From: Oxyruncus cristatus
Lineage: Eukaryota > Chordata > Aves > Passeriformes > Cotingidae
Length of the DNA: 64,000 nucleotides
Direction: 5' to 3'
Assembly: GCA_013399855.1 (NCBI GenBank)
Contig: VXAY01002210.1
Location: forward strand, 369,812 to 433,811
Below are positions 10,421 to 23,130 of this stretch, piece after piece (positions within the stretch are counted from its first letter, which is position 1; the number at the start of each line of letters is the position of its first letter). The translations under genes were made by a program, and so were the position numbers. The notes under the pieces are model-generated. The model was given only the letters and a program-made list of their open reading frames with translations, ran no database searches and had not been told where the DNA came from.

Positions 10421-13400
10421 ATTTGTGGCTCTCAGGGCAAAACCAGCCCAGTGCACGCAGAGAAGAGAGAGACCTGGCAGAACTTTTTTTTTTTTGGTCC
10501 AAGTTTCAGTGACTTTCAATATCTGGGAAGTCTCTTGGCTCCTCCTTTGCACCACTTCTCAGTTGTAATGAGGTAACACTCCACTGACTTCCCTGAGCAT
10601 CTGTTTCATCCCTGGCATGGGGGAAGTGATTTTCCTCACTGCTGTGCTGACTGGAAGTGGAGCAGCTTTCAATCCTGGGTTATGTTCCTTGGAGCAGTGA
10701 GTCTCCTGCAGGCTCAGGGAGCCTTTATCCATGAGCACCAACCTGTAACCCAGCAGTGGCTTTAAAACCATATTTTCTTCTGAAACAAAACCTGATAATT
10801 TCTGGCCGTTCTAAAGCATTCAGGAACATCCTAAATTGTGTCCTCTGGGCTGGATTACAATGTCTTATGTATTTCAGCTTCTCCCGTATTATTATTGGAG
10901 CAGAGGGATGGAGGCACTACATGAGTAATCAGGTTCTTCCACCCCTTTTTTCTCCACCATGATGGCATTTTGCTGAACCCCAGGGTACTTTCCAATCCTC
11001 TCCCCATCCTGTGCTGGAGTTAGGGCTTGGTAAAATATGCGGGAGTAGGACCCAGATCCAAAAAAACTGCCCTGCATTTGTGCAGATAGTTTAATTTTTA
11101 GAAATGTTTTCAGAGCATTTCTTTCAGCCCTGCTCGGGCAGCCCTTTCCCATCCCAAGACTGGTCACAGTTCAGAGGAGAACTTGTCCAGGGGCTGTTCC
11201 CAGCAGAGACATGAGTCACCTTCTTTTGGCAGGGAAAGGGGTGATATTCCCAGCTCTCCAGTTACCCTGTGTTAATTTTAAGTCAAACAGCAGCCCTAGA
11301 GCTGAGCTGGGTGGGGTTGCCTGTCTGGGGGCTCCTCTCTGTGCTATAACATTCCCCTGCAACAATGCACTTTTACAGCTCCATAGATCACTGGGTAAAA
11401 CCCACATTTAATTCTATGGTAAGGTCACTTTTTAGTTAAAAGGGACAGAATGGATTTAATTTACAAGCCTCTCCAACTTTATGGCTTGCATTTAGAGTTA
11501 TATCTATTATGTAGTGCCAAACACGTATTATAAAAATTGATTCCCCCTTTCTCCTCCCCAGATTTGCTGTGTCAGGAGGATTCTGGTCCCCCTCCCGTTT
11601 GCTCCAAGCCAACAGATCGACTGAGGTAGATCTGAACGTCAGGGATGACATCTGGGACTGCAAAGTGCAGGTTTACAGGGAATGGAACTGGCCCAGATCT
11701 ATTCCTGGGTGTTTGGGAAGGAACGTGATTTCTGCCACGGCGCAGGGTAGGAGGGCAGGGCTGGAGTCTGTGGGGGAAGATGCAACTCATTGCAAGGGGT
11801 TAGTAGGTTACCTGATGTTCATGTCTTTGTGTGGCTCCTTCCATGGTACTGTGGTGTAGGCACAGCCCCCATATTCAACAGCAAATTTTAGGCAAGAGAC
11901 ACAACGTTCAGGGGAGATCAAGGAGAAGAATCATTATTTATTTTAATCCCAGGAAAGCTTTTAAACACTTTCAAGGGTCTTAGCAGCAGTGAGACTGAAG
12001 TTGGAGAGAGACCATCGAAGGGAAGAGAGGGAACAGGGTGACAGCAAAACGAATTAGACCAAATTTATCACCTGATCATCACTCCCAGCACCTCAGTAGT
12101 GGTGCTGGAGCCGTGTTTTGGCCTTTTCTGATTTAAGTGGTCTCTTTGCAGATCAATGAGCATCAGAGAGGGGTAGACAAGGAAAGCCAGCCCTTGTGAG
12201 GACAAAAGGAATCGTTGGGATGTCCTGCCTGAGCTCCTGTGGACAGGGATGGCAGGTTCATCCTACAGTGCATGGATGCTCTTGTGGTGGGAGTCGGGTG
12301 AACTTGTTAAAAGGATGTCTTACCTTGATTTAGAGGCTTATGAGGGGGAGATTTGAGCCTTGAGTCAGGGCTCTGGCAGGAAGAGGGAGCCTGGGAGCAT
12401 CCCTATATCACAGTCCACTCTCTGGGAGAGCAACAAGGGGGGATCTGCCTCCCTCCCTTGCAGTTTCCTTTCTTGAATGAGAGTTTTCTATCTCTGTTAT
12501 TAAGTTGTGCTCATAAAATCCCTCACAAACACCCTGGACAAGCTGTTAACTGCCCTTTAAAGTTGAGCTGGGGAGAAATGAACCACATTTGCCTAAATAG
12601 AGCCCTGGCCGTGCTTGGTCGAGTGACTGCAGTAAAACCAGAGCTATAAATAAAACACATGTGCCTGTGTCCACTACAGTATTTCCTGTCATTCGCTTTC
12701 AGGGCTTCAGTGAAATATCCATATTTTCAGACTCTATTTATATTAATTAGTGGGGTTTTTAATTATTGGGGTGGGGGGTTTTTTTTGGGGGGGCGTTATT
12801 TTGGGTTTTTTTGCTTTAGTGTAATGAGAACAAGGTAGCACAGGACACCCAATCTAAAATAACAACATGGACAAGGTGCTAAAGGACAAAATATCCGGCA
12901 GTGCTGAGAGACAACCACATTTCCAGGCAGGGCTAAGGAGGGACTCCACATTCCTTGACTGGGGTCACACTGCTGCTCCTCCTGAGGGCTGGAGAGTCTT
13001 CTCCAAAACCTGCAGCCAGGCTGGGTTTAACTGTGACTTGCACAATCTTCTTTGAGTTTTGCACAGGCCTGAACGGAGAAATCTGTGGCCTCACCTTTGC
13101 TCACACAGTTATGAAACACAGCCAAAATACAAAATCTGGAAATTATGAAACTGGATGCCTTCAGATCGTGAGTTGCTTAGAAATCTCTCTTTTTTTTATT
13201 TGTTTTTTTTAATCTGGAATTTGAACTGTGGTCAGCCTCTCCAGCCTGATTCAACAACCACAGCTGGGATTTATTTATTTTATTTTTTTTTAATTGCTAC
13301 TTATTTTTTAATATTATCTGTCTTTTATAATTGCATGACTTAAGGAATTCTGGTTGTCAGGTATTGCCAGATCCGCCCCAAAAGCATCAGAATCTGAGGG

Positions 13401-13845
13401 CAGAGGTAAGTCAGAAGGGACCAAGACATTACCAAGCAGTAATAAGGGCAGAATCCAGTCTCCATGGGGAGTGAAGTATTTGCCTCTGTATCTTTTCTTT
13501 CCGTCTCCAAGGAGCTCTGTCTCTCGAACAGCAGCATCTTAGAAACTGAAAGCAGCAGTTCACAGGGAATGAAGCTCTCCCTGGCACTGTAGCCACATTT
13601 ATAAGCATCCTGGCTGCAAAGGACATGTAATTTAGGTTCACTGGGCACGTGGAGATCAAAAATCTGATTTTTTTTTTTTTTTTTACTTAAATTTGCCTAA
13701 ATTTAGACGACAGAAATGCATCAACAGGAACTTTGGGCTTGAAGGTGAGATTTAAACGTGGGATAGAGTCTGAGAGTCACGCCTATGTGGAGAAAAACCA
13801 TAAAGAACCTCGTGCCTCTGCTGTAAATAAGTGGGTTAATGTTTG
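10421..13845. other. Unique non-coding DNA with T/G-rich tracts
   Basis: A poly-T of 12 lies at 10484-10495 and a T/G-rich tract at 12752-12810. AT-rich T-runs occur at 13184-13300 and a 17-base poly-T at 13668-13684. No gene or transposon was recognised. The small frames (for example 11569-11859 plus, 12353-12649 plus) have no recognisable domain. Confidence 0.5.
12752..12810 (+). repeat. G/T-rich low-complexity tract
   Basis: Runs of four to seven G alternate with runs of T (GGGG at 12752-12755, 12768-12771 and 12773-12778; seven G at 12787-12793). The tract could form a loose G-quadruplex, but the T loops are long. Confidence 0.6.
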
Positions 13846-13896
13846 AACTTGATAATATTAGAGGCCTTTTCCAGCCTTAATGATTCTTTTATTCTA
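13846..13896 (+). mobile_element. Short CR1 3' end fragment (possible)
   Basis: 'cttgataatattagaggcc' followed by 'ttttccagccttaatgatt' matches the variant CR1 terminus 'gatgatctta-aggtcttttccaacc'. Only about 50 bases align. Confidence 0.55.
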
Positions 13897-14260
13897 AATA
13901 TGCATGTGCTGAAGAGGGTAATGACTGCAGGAGGAACATCAGGGGATAATACAGGCAGGAGAGGATTAGGGGTCACTGTACTCAGAGGGATCATTTCTCT
14001 GGGTTCAGATTTGCCTGTGCGCAAAGATTTCGGCATTTTAAAGAGGGTAGGAGATGGTTCAGAAAGTTTCTTTCCTGTCTCTTAAATGTCTTTACTTTGA
14101 CATCAAGAGGAAAGTAAGGCAGGAGGGAAGAAAGTGCACGAAGAAGAGGTTTCTGCCCCCAGCTCCGTGGTCTTCAACACTCCCCCAGAGGTTTAGCGGG
14201 TGACTGAGGCTCAAAGGAGGAGGAGAGGACTCCAAGAAAGCTCAGTAAGGAGAGAGGAGA

Positions 14261-14328
14261 ATCATAGAATGGGATGGAAAAGACCTTAAACATCATCTAC
14301 CTCCAGCTTCCCTGCCATGGGCACGGAA
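14261..14328 (-). mobile_element. Short CR1 3' end fragment
   Basis: 'atcatagaatgggatgg', 'aaaagaccttaaacatcat' and 'cttccctgccatgggcac' read as a reversed CR1 3' end carrying the 'cccatgggcagggacacc'-type block. Confidence 0.75.
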
Positions 14329-14953
14329 AAAATCCTAGAATGAGAAGGGCTGCTGGGTTTGTACCAACTAATTGGAATGTGACCCGTCTTGTTAACATCA
14401 TGTTACACCTTATCGGGATGAGGTTTCTCTCTGGAATTTGCCCCGGAGCCCTAAAATATCTGTATCCTTGAGGACGAGGCATTAGAGATGGGGGACCTTA
14501 AATTAAAAATGAGCAGACAAACGGAAGCTGAGACGAACGAGAAGACAAATCTCCTGCCTGCAGAAGGCAGATGTCAGGTCTGTAGGATGTCACTTGAGTC
14601 CTTCAGCTATTGGAGACTTTAATGTGAGGTTAGACCAGAAAACTTTCCCTTGGCTGCTGATGAGTCACCAAACACCTGAGAGGAAACAGCGAGGAGGTGT
14701 CTCACGGGGTGGAGAAACACATTAAAGCAAAGCCCCCCTGTCGTGCTCAGCTCTAAAGATGGAGCCTACAGAGCTGTGGAGATGTTTCCATCTCTCTCCA
14801 TTTGATGTAGAAGGGCAGAACTGGCAGGACACTTCCCAAATCCAGCTGCCTTCCCAGTGAACTCCACCTCCACAGGGGGATTTCCTTGTTAAACACATAA
14901 GATTGACAGCCCTAGACAATAATTTTTCTGGTGGTTAAAGCCTCAACCCAGGC

Positions 14954-14979
14954 ATATATATATATATTTTTTTTTTTTT
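14954..14979 (+). repeat. (TA)n plus poly-T microsatellite
   Basis: About seven TA units run straight into 13 T residues. Confidence 0.85.
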
Positions 14980-15449
14980 CCAAATCAAGCCTGTTTATTC
15001 TCACGGCATCATTGCCATTTAATTTAAAGATTTTTTTTCTTCCCCTGGTGGTCCCTTCTCAGAGTTTTAATTACAGCATTTTAATTTTCACCTTCCTTGT
15101 ACAAAGCCAAGTGCACCAGTACCTCCTGGTAAGTCTTATGTTCTCCTCCTCATCTTAGTGATCTTCCTCTGCAACCCTGTCTTACTTTCTTGAACCCAAG
15201 CATAAAAATACCGATAATATATTAGGTATGGCCAAAGGTAGTGTCTTCCCTATATTTGGAAACCTGGAAATATCCCCCCCCAGTGTGTCCTAGATTGATA
15301 TGTTGCCTCCTTTCACAGCATGTTGTTTGTTTTTACCCAGTCCTCATCTTTGTCTTCCGATTTCTTTTCTGCTCCATAGGAATCGCTTCACTCTTTTTTA
15401 GTTTTCAGCTTAGGAATGTCCCCATTTTTTAAATGTGACAGTTTTACTC

Positions 15450-15530
15450 TTATGTTACACCTGGGGAAACTAAGGCAGAGGCAAAAAAGCTGCTTGACCT
15501 TCACAAAGGAGGAGGTAAGACTTGCCAAAA
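15450..15530 (+). mobile_element. MIR-like ancient SINE relic (possible)
   Basis: 'cctggggaaactaaggcag' followed by 'aaagctgcttgacctt' resembles the conserved core of amniote MIR SINEs: a 'gatgaggaaactgaggcac' stretch followed by a 'gtgacttgcccaagg' stretch. Divergence is high, as expected for an element inherited from the amniote ancestor. Confidence 0.4.
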
Positions 15531-16608
15531 GCAGCGCTGAGGAGAGAGACTCGTTCAGCCCCGGGCTGCTGTGAGCACCAAGGCTTTGTCCTGCCGTGAC
15601 TTCCCTCCAAAGTCCATGGAGTCAAGGTTCAAATGCCTCCCTGTGGGCAGAGGATGCCTCTACCAGGCAGGAATTATTATAAGGAGACTGGTTGTTTTTC
15701 CAGCTCCTCAGCCTGCACCCTACATCCCCCCCTCCCTCCTTCGCCGGGACGGGGATGAATGGGAAGAGAGAGACTCTGAGTGGACTCTGTTCTCCAACAC
15801 CAGTCGCTGCTGAATTTCAAATAACTGCCCAAACAAAACCCAAACAAGCAGCCCCTTGTGTTCCTCTATCTCCTCTCTCTTTGGCCTTAGTCACCAGGCT
15901 TGGCAGCCCTGCTGCTCCTCTGTGGCTCATCACATGCGAGGCAGGGGAGGATGGGCCGCTTTTTCATTCTTCTTTCCCTTCAGGGGTCTGAAACAACAGG
16001 GCCCTTTGCCTTGTTTGCTTTGCTGGGGCAAAGGGAACAGGGCTGGAGGAAGGAAGAGGGTGGTGTAACCCCCTTGGAAGGGCTTTTAGTCAGCAGCAAG
16101 TTGAAGGTTTGTATCTTCAAAGAGTGACTGCCACCGCCCATCCTTGTCCCCTGCCTCCCTCATGCTGGTGATGCCTGGTCCCCTCCCTGTAGAGGGAAAT
16201 GGGAAGGTGCTGGATGCTCAGAGATGGAGGGAGAGGAAAAGGTGTCGTCCCATGGCTGAGGACAGAAGATCCCTCGTGTTCCAGGGGGATTCTCCAGCTG
16301 GCAGGGCTGTGTCAGCTGCAGAAATCAGTTCATACAACTGGCTCGGCTTTTGCCTTAATTGCAGGTTGTGGTGAAAAGGAACAGCGGGACAAATCCATCT
16401 GGGAGCTGTGATTTGTCTCCAGTGCTCATCTCATCCTGAGATTCCTGGGGTGGACACCATTCTCCTGATGCTGATGTGTGTGGTGGAGAGGGGAGAAGAA
16501 AAACACTATCCTTTGATCATCTCTGCACCACTGCTCTCCAAAGCCGCTGGGGCATGGCAGTCGTGGAGAGAAGGCCAGGACAGTCCATGAGATCTGAGCA
16601 GAAGGATT

Positions 16609-16632
16609 TTTAGGGGTCTCAAGACCCCTAAA
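16609..16632. repeat. Perfect 11-bp inverted repeat with 2-base loop
   Basis: TTTAGGGGTCT at 16609-16619 is followed by CA and its exact reverse complement AGACCCCTAAA at 16622-16632. The stem is perfect. No poly-T or gene end nearby suggests a terminator. Confidence 0.85.
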
Positions 16633-17532
16633 CTGACTGTACTCATTGTCCAAGACAAGGACTTGAACTCCTTTGACCTGCAGGGAGACAATCTCTCCAG
16701 ACAGCACACTGGGGTCAAAGTTATTGCAGGCTGGGGCAGCTCCTTCTGACCTCCTAATGTTCAGCAGCCAAGCCTGATAGACTGGGACAGTGTAGTCTGT
16801 TTTCTGCCAAAAAAAAAAAGGGATTTAGCACTATTTCTTTCTCTTGTGTCTTAGACCAGAAAGGGTCTCTGTGCAGAGCTCACTCAAGATGCACTGTGAG
16901 TATTTGGCAGCATATTGTGGTGTTGTTCACTCTGCTGTGCTCGGGCACAGGTCTCAATTCAGCCCAGCTTTCCCTGGATGCTCGTCCTGGCAGCCCTCTT
17001 GGAGTGGGCTGTCTTTGAACAGCAGGACATGACCCCTTGCTTGTGATAAGGGATGTTAACTCCTGACCTGAAGAGGGAAAAAAGAGACCTGAAGTTTAAG
17101 GAAATCCTGTTCCAGTGGTCTGAGTAAAAGCCAGATGGTTTCTGTCTGTGATCTATTGACCAGAGAGAGGAAATCATTAACAGCCATAGATTGTCTGTGA
17201 GGAAAAGCTTAAGTGGGAGCTGGTGCCTTTGCAAAATCATGGGAAGGGTCAGGAGAATGGAAGCTGACTCAGGCTTGTGGATAAATGTGTCTCCCTTCTT
17301 CAAGGCTCCTCACTGCAGCTTTTTTATGGGAAAAAAACAGCATCCAAGGCATTGTTTGTGCTGTTAGTCACCAGGGCTGAGTGGATCATGGGGAAAATAC
17401 ACAAGTGAGGTGTAACTGGGGGCTTGTGCTAAAATTTGGGCTGAGCACAGGAACTCTTGGGTGACATTCAATGGCCTTGTTCTGTCTGAGACAAACTACA
17501 TGAGCATAAATGTCTCTTCTGCCATTATACAT

Positions 17533-17573
17533 CTGTATATATTTTTATATAAATACATATATATATTTAAAAA
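17533..17573 (+). repeat. AT-rich (TATA)n tract
   Basis: Alternating TA runs broken by T and A stretches; simple sequence. Confidence 0.7.
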
Positions 17574-18202
17574 ATGAGCATGCAAGTTGTTTTATTAGGA
17601 ATGACCCTGACTAAATAAATTTTAGTGTTTCCCTTAAGGTGAAGGAATTGTCCCCAAAATTCCTTGAGAATCATGCTTTGGACTAGTTGATTTTTGCATC
17701 TGTTGCTCTGCATCCAACACTGGTTTGCTGCTCTGAGGTGCTGCCTCTCTGTGATGCTCCAATGCTTTTGCAAGGATTTGGCTTTTTCCAGTTTTACTTA
17801 ATACTCTGGTTTTGACAGGGAGCTCCTAATTATAAATCTTCTTATACATTCCTACATATGATCTTTATGGCTGACTATATATATGAAATAGGGAACACCT
17901 CCAACTGGGAGTGGTGTGGAAGGAGTTTTTTACTGCTAGGCAACCACTTGGAATCCAAGGCTGCAAATTGTTACTCGGGCTATGACAGCTCTCTTAACCC
18001 CTGAGCTCTTCTGCTGAAACTGGGAAACAAGAGGCACTTGGAAAGGAAGGGGAATTTCACCGGTTTCAGAGGCAAAATTTAAATCTCTGCAGTGTGGATT
18101 CTCTCCAAACTGATTGGGGAAAAATAACTAATAAGGGTAGTCATAACAATTTAATAATGCACAGACAATTTAATAATATTAACAATGACAGTTTTATTCT
18201 TC

Positions 18203-18222
18203 TTAATAATAATAATAACAAT
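18203..18222 (+). repeat. (TAA)n microsatellite
   Basis: About six TAA units followed by CAATAAAAA. Confidence 0.8.
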
Positions 18223-19493
18223 AAAAACACAGCTGGTTTAGTCTCTGTCCTTTCTTCCTTCCTCCATCTCTCCCTTCCTCTCTCCCTCCCTCCTTTCCAC
18301 TCAGTCCATTGGAGAAAGGTTTTGAATCTTTGGGAACAAATTTTTTTTTGTTCAAAACACCTTTAACTCAGAAACAACTTTTAGCCACTGATTTTTTTGC
18401 CAAGCTCTCTTTGACTGCCGTATATTAATGGCCCCTTCAATTGAATTCTATGTTAAATTATATTAGATAAAATAGAGTTTGTGAATCATGGTAATTTCGC
18501 CCATGAAGTGGTTCAAGCAAGTCCACATATAACATGTAGAGGCAGTTTTCCAAGCTTTTTAAAAGATGACATATGTTGGTCATATATTAACACTTCCAGA
18601 TACAGATTTTGGGATTTCTGAAGTCTTCTTTCAGCCTTAGGTGAATATGTTTGTGCATCTGTCTCCACCTATGTGCTTTACACTTACATACACTTTTAAT
18701 TCTGTTCCTTTTGTGAGCAGCTGATCAGAACAAAAGGATGCCAAGGGCTGAAGAGCTGATAAAAAAATCAGGTGTTTTTTTCACAGTGGTTCAGGCCCTG
18801 GAGAAGTTCTCGGTGAAGAATTAGTTCTTTAACTGGTGTTCTGAGGGTCTTGCTCCTCCCTGATCTTGCACCTCCTGAGCTGCTGAGAGGGTGAGATCCC
18901 GCAGCCCTTGAGATCCAAGCCCTTGTCACCAGAGGGAGACCTTGGGAAATGAAATAGTTGACTTTTGATGATGACTGTTTTTACCAAAGGTTTCACTAAT
19001 TGCTGAAGTATTAATGAGTAATCAACAATATAAGCTGTCAGCAGCAAAGAAGGAAAACAAGAGGTAGTAAATTACTCTTACAGCTGCAAATCTGTTGCCT
19101 GCTGCTCCTCCTACCCCCAGCCCAGGCCCACCAGATTTATGAAATCTGGAGACTCTCCATTTGTAGAATAAGTGTGATAAGAGAAAATATCAGATGGTGG
19201 TCAGAGGAGAATGATTGGGATAATAATAAGCAACTGGAAGAGTTACGGAACATGTTGTTGAAGGCTACATAAGAATCAATTTCTGAAAATGGGGTGGGAA
19301 AAAAAATATTGGATTTTCAAAAAGTAAAATAAAACAAAAGTGTAGCAAGGCACAAGCTGCTGGAATGGCAAAACAGCATTTGCCATGATCACTGCATTTT
19401 TTTATTTTCCCTACCTGGGAAAGGAGATTTTCTTTCACTTTAGTGACTTCTCCATTTGTTAAATTACAAATATTAAAAACTAGTTGCTCTTAG

Positions 19494-19535
19494 CCTAAAT
19501 AGCCTTAGTGCCACCCTAAATAGCCTTACTGCTAA
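19494..19535 (+). repeat. Short 21-bp tandem duplication
   Basis: 'cctaaatagccttagtgcc' at 19494 recurs at 19515 as 'cctaaatagccttactgc', giving two units with a 21-base period. Confidence 0.7.
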
Positions 19536-19845
19536 GGCTGGATGTGTGGAGATTAAAAGAGCTGCTGAAAGGTTACTTACATTACTAATTACTATTTGTC
19601 ATTAATGGCCAGTCAGAGTGTGAAGAATGACTCTGTATCTTTTCCTCCCATGACCTGTACTAGTGAGTCCCAGTGGCTCTTTACTCAGATAAAAGATTTT
19701 CCTTCAATCCATCTTAAATAACTACCCTGGTAATTTCCTGGAGGATCAGCCAGAGAGGTTGAACTTCTGTGTGGTCCTTTTCCTCTCAGTGTGAATTTGT
19801 GATACTTAGAATTTGTCTGCTGGGTAAGAAAAACCAGCTAAACAT

Positions 19846-19851
19846 AAAAAN

Positions 19852-19891
<40 letters not shown>
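19846..19891 (+). repeat. Long poly-A tract with an N
   Basis: Five A, an N at 19851, then 40 A. The N inside the homopolymer marks uncertain length. No recognisable retroelement body lies directly upstream, so it is not clearly a retrotransposon tail. Confidence 0.9.
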
Positions 19892-19893
<2 letters not shown>

Positions 19894-22366
19894 TCTTGGT
19901 AGGTTTTGATCTTGTTCACTTGGATGGTAAAGCGGCATCTCTTCCCTGCTCATCTAAATAGAGGTTTCCACACCTCACACAAGCGAAATCACAAGAATTC
20001 CATATAAAGCATCTGTGACCAGGAAAAAAAAGCCCAAATGGAGAAGATTAGTTACCTCATCTTTCATCAGATGATAATGTGCTCCTGCTCCAAGACTTCC
20101 AACTCCCACACTTGCAAAAGGTGTTTTGTGGCATCAAAGATGAGCTGAGGGAAGACAAGAAACGAATTTTGATCTGGGAACTCTTTCCAAGGCAAGACTC
20201 TCCATGAACCCAAGTTGTCTGGAGGGATGACTCAAGGCTGACACTGGCCAACTCTAATTTTATCTGTTTGTCTTGCTTTGTGAACAGTGTTGGTGTCTGG
20301 CTGAAAAACTGATGAGAAGAGGTGACTTGAGAATTTATAGCAACTTATTTGCACGTCCTTCTGCACCTCTGTGTCCACCTACAGGTGGCCAAAATGAGCC
20401 TAAAAGGCACAACTGGAGTTCCAGCATCTCTAAGTTGCCGTTGACGCTGTTTTAAGTGCCCAGGTAATTCTGGAAGGAGAACTGTAGGCCATAATTTGTC
20501 CACCTGCTATGTGAAGGTGCACTAATTCAGCCTCTCCATGGAGCCTGTAACTCCATGGAGAAAAGAGGGATTACAGACTGGCTGCCTCTTATCCAGGTTT
20601 GCCTGGATGTGGTTCCCCATGTACTGAATGGACACCTAAGCAAAGGATTTTGCCACAGGTTCTTCCCTGAAAGTCTCATAAGCACTTGGTTGCCTTAAAA
20701 ACCCTGCAGCCAAAATAAATAAAGCCACCAAGGGCTTCCCCAACAGAGAAATCATTAATTTTGTGTCTCTGAGTTTGTAGGGACTCCTCAATCCACCTCT
20801 TTTCTTTAGGACACACCATATGTCCTCATTGCCTCTGCACAAAGGAGATCCCTTTTAAAGCTGATGTTTGCCTTGATCTCTGAAAGCCACTCCAAATCTC
20901 TTGTGTCTGCTTCCACAGTCAGTCCTGTGCTATAAGGTCTCCAAAGATGCTGAGGACCCTTCAAAACACTAAAAGCAATATCTTCAGTATTGAGCACTTG
21001 CAACAAATAGGTGTCCTGGATGAAGGATGGGAAAAGGTTCCACACAGGGTGGAGAACAAGGGGTGACACAAATGAGATTTGATACATCCCTTCTTGTCTA
21101 CAACTCTCTCAAGGTTTGAGTCCCTCCTGTGAATCCTGAGCAGGGAATGAGGGGAAGAGCTTTTTTAGGTGCCAGTGGTGACGAGGGGAACAGACACTCT
21201 TGAAGGTTGGCAGAATGCTGACATTTGATAAGCTGCAGTAATGGAAAATTACAGATCTTGACCTCCCCTGGCACATCAGAGGATGTACCAGCACAGAACC
21301 ATCCCAGGGGAGAGGAGATGTGACTGCACCTGCCTCCAAAGGGCAAGGAGAGGGCAAGGCTCCTGGAGGGCTGGAATTCTTCATGCTGCCAGGACAGAGG
21401 GTATCCTGTTGTCCTTGACTGGGGGTCACTGGGATGCTCTGCACTGAAGTCTGAATCGTTTGTCCCTTCTGAGATAAATCCCCTTCTGTGATGACTGTTT
21501 GCTGTGGCCCTTCTATCCAACACATGATAAACGCTACGTTTGTCCTATTTATTTAATTTTTTACTCCTCTCCAGTCACTTTAGAATAAGTTGGGTGTTTA
21601 ACCTGGCTCTGTTAGGTTTTCAGAGAAGTGAAGAATTAAGTGTCTCTCCTGTGCTCGTGCTGATGGTAGGGCTGTTCTGATGCTTTAAACAATTTTTGTG
21701 AAGACAAAGACCTCTTTACTGCATTTAGGAGAATGTCCCATTCCTGAACAGCCATTCAGAAACACCTCTCACTGCATAACATCTCTATTCACTTTCATCA
21801 CTCACTGATAATGTTTATTTTTGCCTCTAAAATCACACCATGCATCCCTTTGTTGGTATAGTTTTAGATTTATGCAATTGCTGAATGTGGCCATCGATTC
21901 AAATGAACCTCTGACCCCTTCCTTCTCACCCCGACTGTGGACTCTTCTCTGATCTCGGTTTTTCCCTTTGATTACACTCATCAGTGGCCTTTTTGTGACA
22001 GTGAAAACAAAAGCTACGTGACAACAAGCTCAGGAAGACAGAAACTCTGTCAGAAACAGCTGCTCTGTTCCTCCTAAGCCTCGCCCTCATTGCTGAGCAG
22101 AAGCAGCAATCAGTGGATTGCCTTCAGCTTGAGGAGTCTGAAACAGAGCATCAGTGGGATTAGAGGGGTTTAGGGGTATTAGGATAATTGGTGGTGCAAA
22201 TTTCCTATGCTGGAGACTTCCAGCTGAGTGAAGATGCTGCAGAGGGAAATGTACTTTAGAACAAAGGAGAGGGGGCAGGATGACGCTCAGGAGGAGTAAA
22301 AAGAGGCAGGAGTTAGAGTGGCAATATAAAAGGGATCCCAGTGAAGCAAGATCTGTAGCTCTGGTG

Positions 22367-22382
22367 AAAAAAAAAAAAAAAA
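22367..22382 (+). repeat. Poly-A (16)
   Basis: A run of sixteen A residues; read from the minus strand it produces a poly-Phe open frame. Confidence 0.85.
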
Positions 22383-22906
22383 TGTCCTGTAAAATGCCAT
22401 GCATAAGGTTTGGTGGAATGTGACAACCCAGTTTGGAGGAGGAGGAGGAGGGGAGAGTGGAGCAAGGACTGAAGGCTCTGTTAGTAGCTTGAATTAAGGA
22501 GAGTAGGTACCACTGCCTTCTCTTGATAATTGGGGGAAGAACAACAAATCTCTGCCCTGTCATTTCTGTGAGGAGGGTAAGTAACCTGCTTGGATTATCT
22601 GACATCCCATGTGCACCTTGATCTCACCAAAGACTGAGAACAGGATCCGCAAGTACCTGCCCATCTCCGTACTAGGGACATCAGAGCATGAACAAGGTTG
22701 GGATTGTGAAGAGAAAATGTGTAAAAACTGGAAAGAAAGAGTATGGATTAAATAGTCAAGGGAAAGTGTTTCTGTTGTCCAAGGACAGGATGGATCTGTG
22801 ATCTTTGGGAGGTTGAAGATTATGTTACTGACAGCGAAAAATGAGGGAGGACACGATGGGCTGCTGAGAGCTGCCCCATTGCCTGAACGTGTGTCAGGGG
22901 AGCTCC

Positions 22907-23130
22907 AGGCTGGATATTAGGAAAAATTGCTTCCCTGAAAGGGTGGTCAGGCATTGAAACAGGCTGTCCAGGGAAGTGGTGGACTTACCACCCCTAGAAG
23001 TGTTCAAAAAATATGCGGGAGTGGTGCTTAGGTGCATGGTTTAGTGGTGGATCTGTCAGTGCTGGGTCAACAGCTGGACTCAATGACCTTAGAGGTATTT
23101 TCCAAATTTAAGGATTCTTTAATTCCATGA
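22907..23130 (+). mobile_element. CR1 LINE 3' fragment
   Basis: 'aggctggatattaggaaa' and 'cttccctgaaagggtggtc' lead into 'attgaaacaggctgtcc', 'agggaagtggtggac' and 'agaagtgttcaaaaaa'. These are followed by 'ggtttagtggtgg', 'ggactcaatgaccttag' and 'aggattctttaattccatg'. It is the CR1 type whose ORF2 ends near 'aaaaaa...catggtttagtgg', unlike the 'ctagtggaaggtgtccctg' type. Confidence 0.92.

Larger units (their letters stand above)
14331..22905. other. Long CR1-free stretch, no gene recognised
   Basis: This is the longest interval without a CR1 call. It holds microsatellites at 14954, 17530 and 18203, a 40-base poly-A with an N at 19851, a MIR-like relic near 15450 and a perfect 11-bp stem hairpin at 16609-16632. 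Open frames such as 22087-22605 minus and 21098-21523 minus look like chance frames; the former translates a poly-A run into poly-Phe. The low transposon density could reflect functional constraint, but that is inference. Confidence 0.45.

Noticed and set aside
16609..16632. Hairpin as a transcription terminator
   Set aside because: Rho-independent terminators are bacterial, and all other evidence places this sequence in a vertebrate.
19846..19891. Poly-A as a possible processed-pseudogene or SINE tail
   Set aside because: No gene-like or SINE-like body lies upstream and no target-site duplication could be found by eye.
22087..22605. 172-codon minus frame
   Set aside because: It includes poly-Phe from a genomic poly-A tract and low-complexity Ser/Leu runs, with no recognisable family and no splice context.
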